Shown here one piece after another: positions 6,419-6,947 of a stretch of 6,947 nucleotides of DNA (the first letter of the stretch is position 1; every line of letters starts with the position of its first letter). The notes beneath the pieces are model-generated. The model ran no database searches. It was not told the origin of the DNA and saw only the letters and a program-made list of their open reading frames with translations. This DNA is from Bacillota bacterium (GTDB lineage Bacteria > Bacillota_I > Bacilli_A > Acholeplasmatales > Acholeplasmataceae). Position numbers and translations under genes: made by a program. The stretch is from positions 1-6,947 of the forward strand of contig JAURNN010000006.1 in NCBI GenBank assembly GCA_030830185.1. Direction: 5' to 3'.

Positions 6419-6947
6419 TTCATCATGTAGTCGCTGAAGGTATCAATGAAGATGTGATTATTTTGCTTCATGGTACAGGTGGCAATGAGAATGATTTATT
6501 GACACTTTCTAATTACATTGCTAAAGATGCCACTAAAATTGGAATCCGGGGTCGTATTTTAGAAAGTGGTATGCCAAGATTTTTCAAAAGACTCTCACCA
6601 GGTGTTTTTGATATTGAGAATTTAATTGAAGAAACGCTTTGGTTAAAACAAGCCATTGATACATTATTAGATCAATATGAATTAAAAAATAAAAATCTTC
6701 ATGTTTTAGGGTATTCAAATGGTGCAAATATTGCATCATCATTAAATTTTTATTATCCTGAGTTATTTAAAACGAGTCTTTTATTTCACCCAATGATGCC
6801 TTTTGAAACATTTGATTATCCATTATTAAAACATCAAAATATTTTTATTGCAGCAGGAAAAAACGATCCGATTGTTCCTCATGAACAAACCATAGAACTT
6901 GCAACAATTTATCAAAAATATGGTGCACATGTCGATGTATTTTGGTC
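6415..6947 (+). CDS. mhqD: MhqD-like carboxylesterase (alpha/beta hydrolase), 3' partial
   Basis: Serine hydrolase of the phospholipase/carboxylesterase family, cytosolic, which in Bacillus subtilis belongs to the MhqR-controlled quinone-stress genes. The reading frame runs off the right edge with 177 complete codons; the family is about 200 residues, so roughly 25-30 are missing. Seen features are the oxyanion-hole loop HGTGGNE at 19-25, the signature IRGRILESGMPRFFKRLSPGVFD at about 44-66, the nucleophile elbow GYSNG with Ser101, and the acid in GKNDPIVP at Asp151. The catalytic histidine should lie just past the window. The start overlaps the dioxygenase stop as ATGA. The physiological ester substrate is not known to me. 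No MarR-type MhqR regulator gene is in the window. Confidence 0.9.
   Translation, partial: MIHHVVAEGINEDVIILLHGTGGNENDLLTLSNYIAKDATKIGIRGRILESGMPRFFKRLSPGVFDIENLIEETLWLKQAIDTLLDQYELKNKNLHVLGYSNGANIASSLNFYYPELFKTSLLFHPMMPFETFDYPLLKHQNIFIAAGKNDPIVPHEQTIELATIYQKYGAHVDVFW

Overview
The window looks like chromosomal DNA of a low-GC Firmicutes/Mollicutes-type bacterium. It is AT-rich, with AAA/TTA-rich codon use, AGGAGG-type ribosome binding sites and tightly packed, often overlapping genes. Tryptophan is TGG, and TGA is a true stop in at least two genes (the DUF6320-like gene and the ring-cleaving dioxygenase gene). That excludes the code-4 mycoplasmas and spiroplasmas. An Acholeplasma-like or other standard-code relative is my best guess, but this is inference from base composition and gene types, not a species call.

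There are seven protein genes in three transcription blocks. Block 1 (plus strand, 1-2608) holds a lysophospholipid acyltransferase (PlsC type), cut at its 5' end by the window edge and carrying a C-terminal zinc ribbon. One base later comes a GltS-like sodium/glutamate symporter with an unusual acidic loop. The block ends at a strong hairpin terminator (2627-2661) that also sits at the end of block 2. Block 2 (minus strand, 5347 down to 2660) holds a condensation-fold 'alcohol acetyltransferase'-like enzyme, a small zinc-ribbon six-helix membrane protein resembling DUF6320, and a stand-alone prephenate dehydratase (pheA). Both junctions are overlaps, so this is almost certainly one operon. 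Block 3 (plus strand, 5456 to the right edge) holds a ring-cleaving dioxygenase of the MhqE/MhqO family and an mhqD-like carboxylesterase, joined by an ATGA overlap and cut off by the right edge.

Blocks 2 and 3 diverge from a 108-base intergenic region at 5348-5455, which holds the candidate promoters and a short imperfect palindrome. No gene-free stretch exceeds 300 bases. I see no tRNA, rRNA, CRISPR, insertion sequence or phage gene.

Functional themes are membrane-lipid acylation (block 1 acyltransferase), amino acid supply (glutamate uptake, phenylalanine synthesis) and quinone/thiol-stress detoxification (mhq pair). The least understood part is the acyltransferase plus zinc-ribbon membrane protein pair in block 2. 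It is the best candidate for an undescribed system, probably one modifying a hydrophobic substrate at the membrane. Its substrate cannot be read from the sequence.
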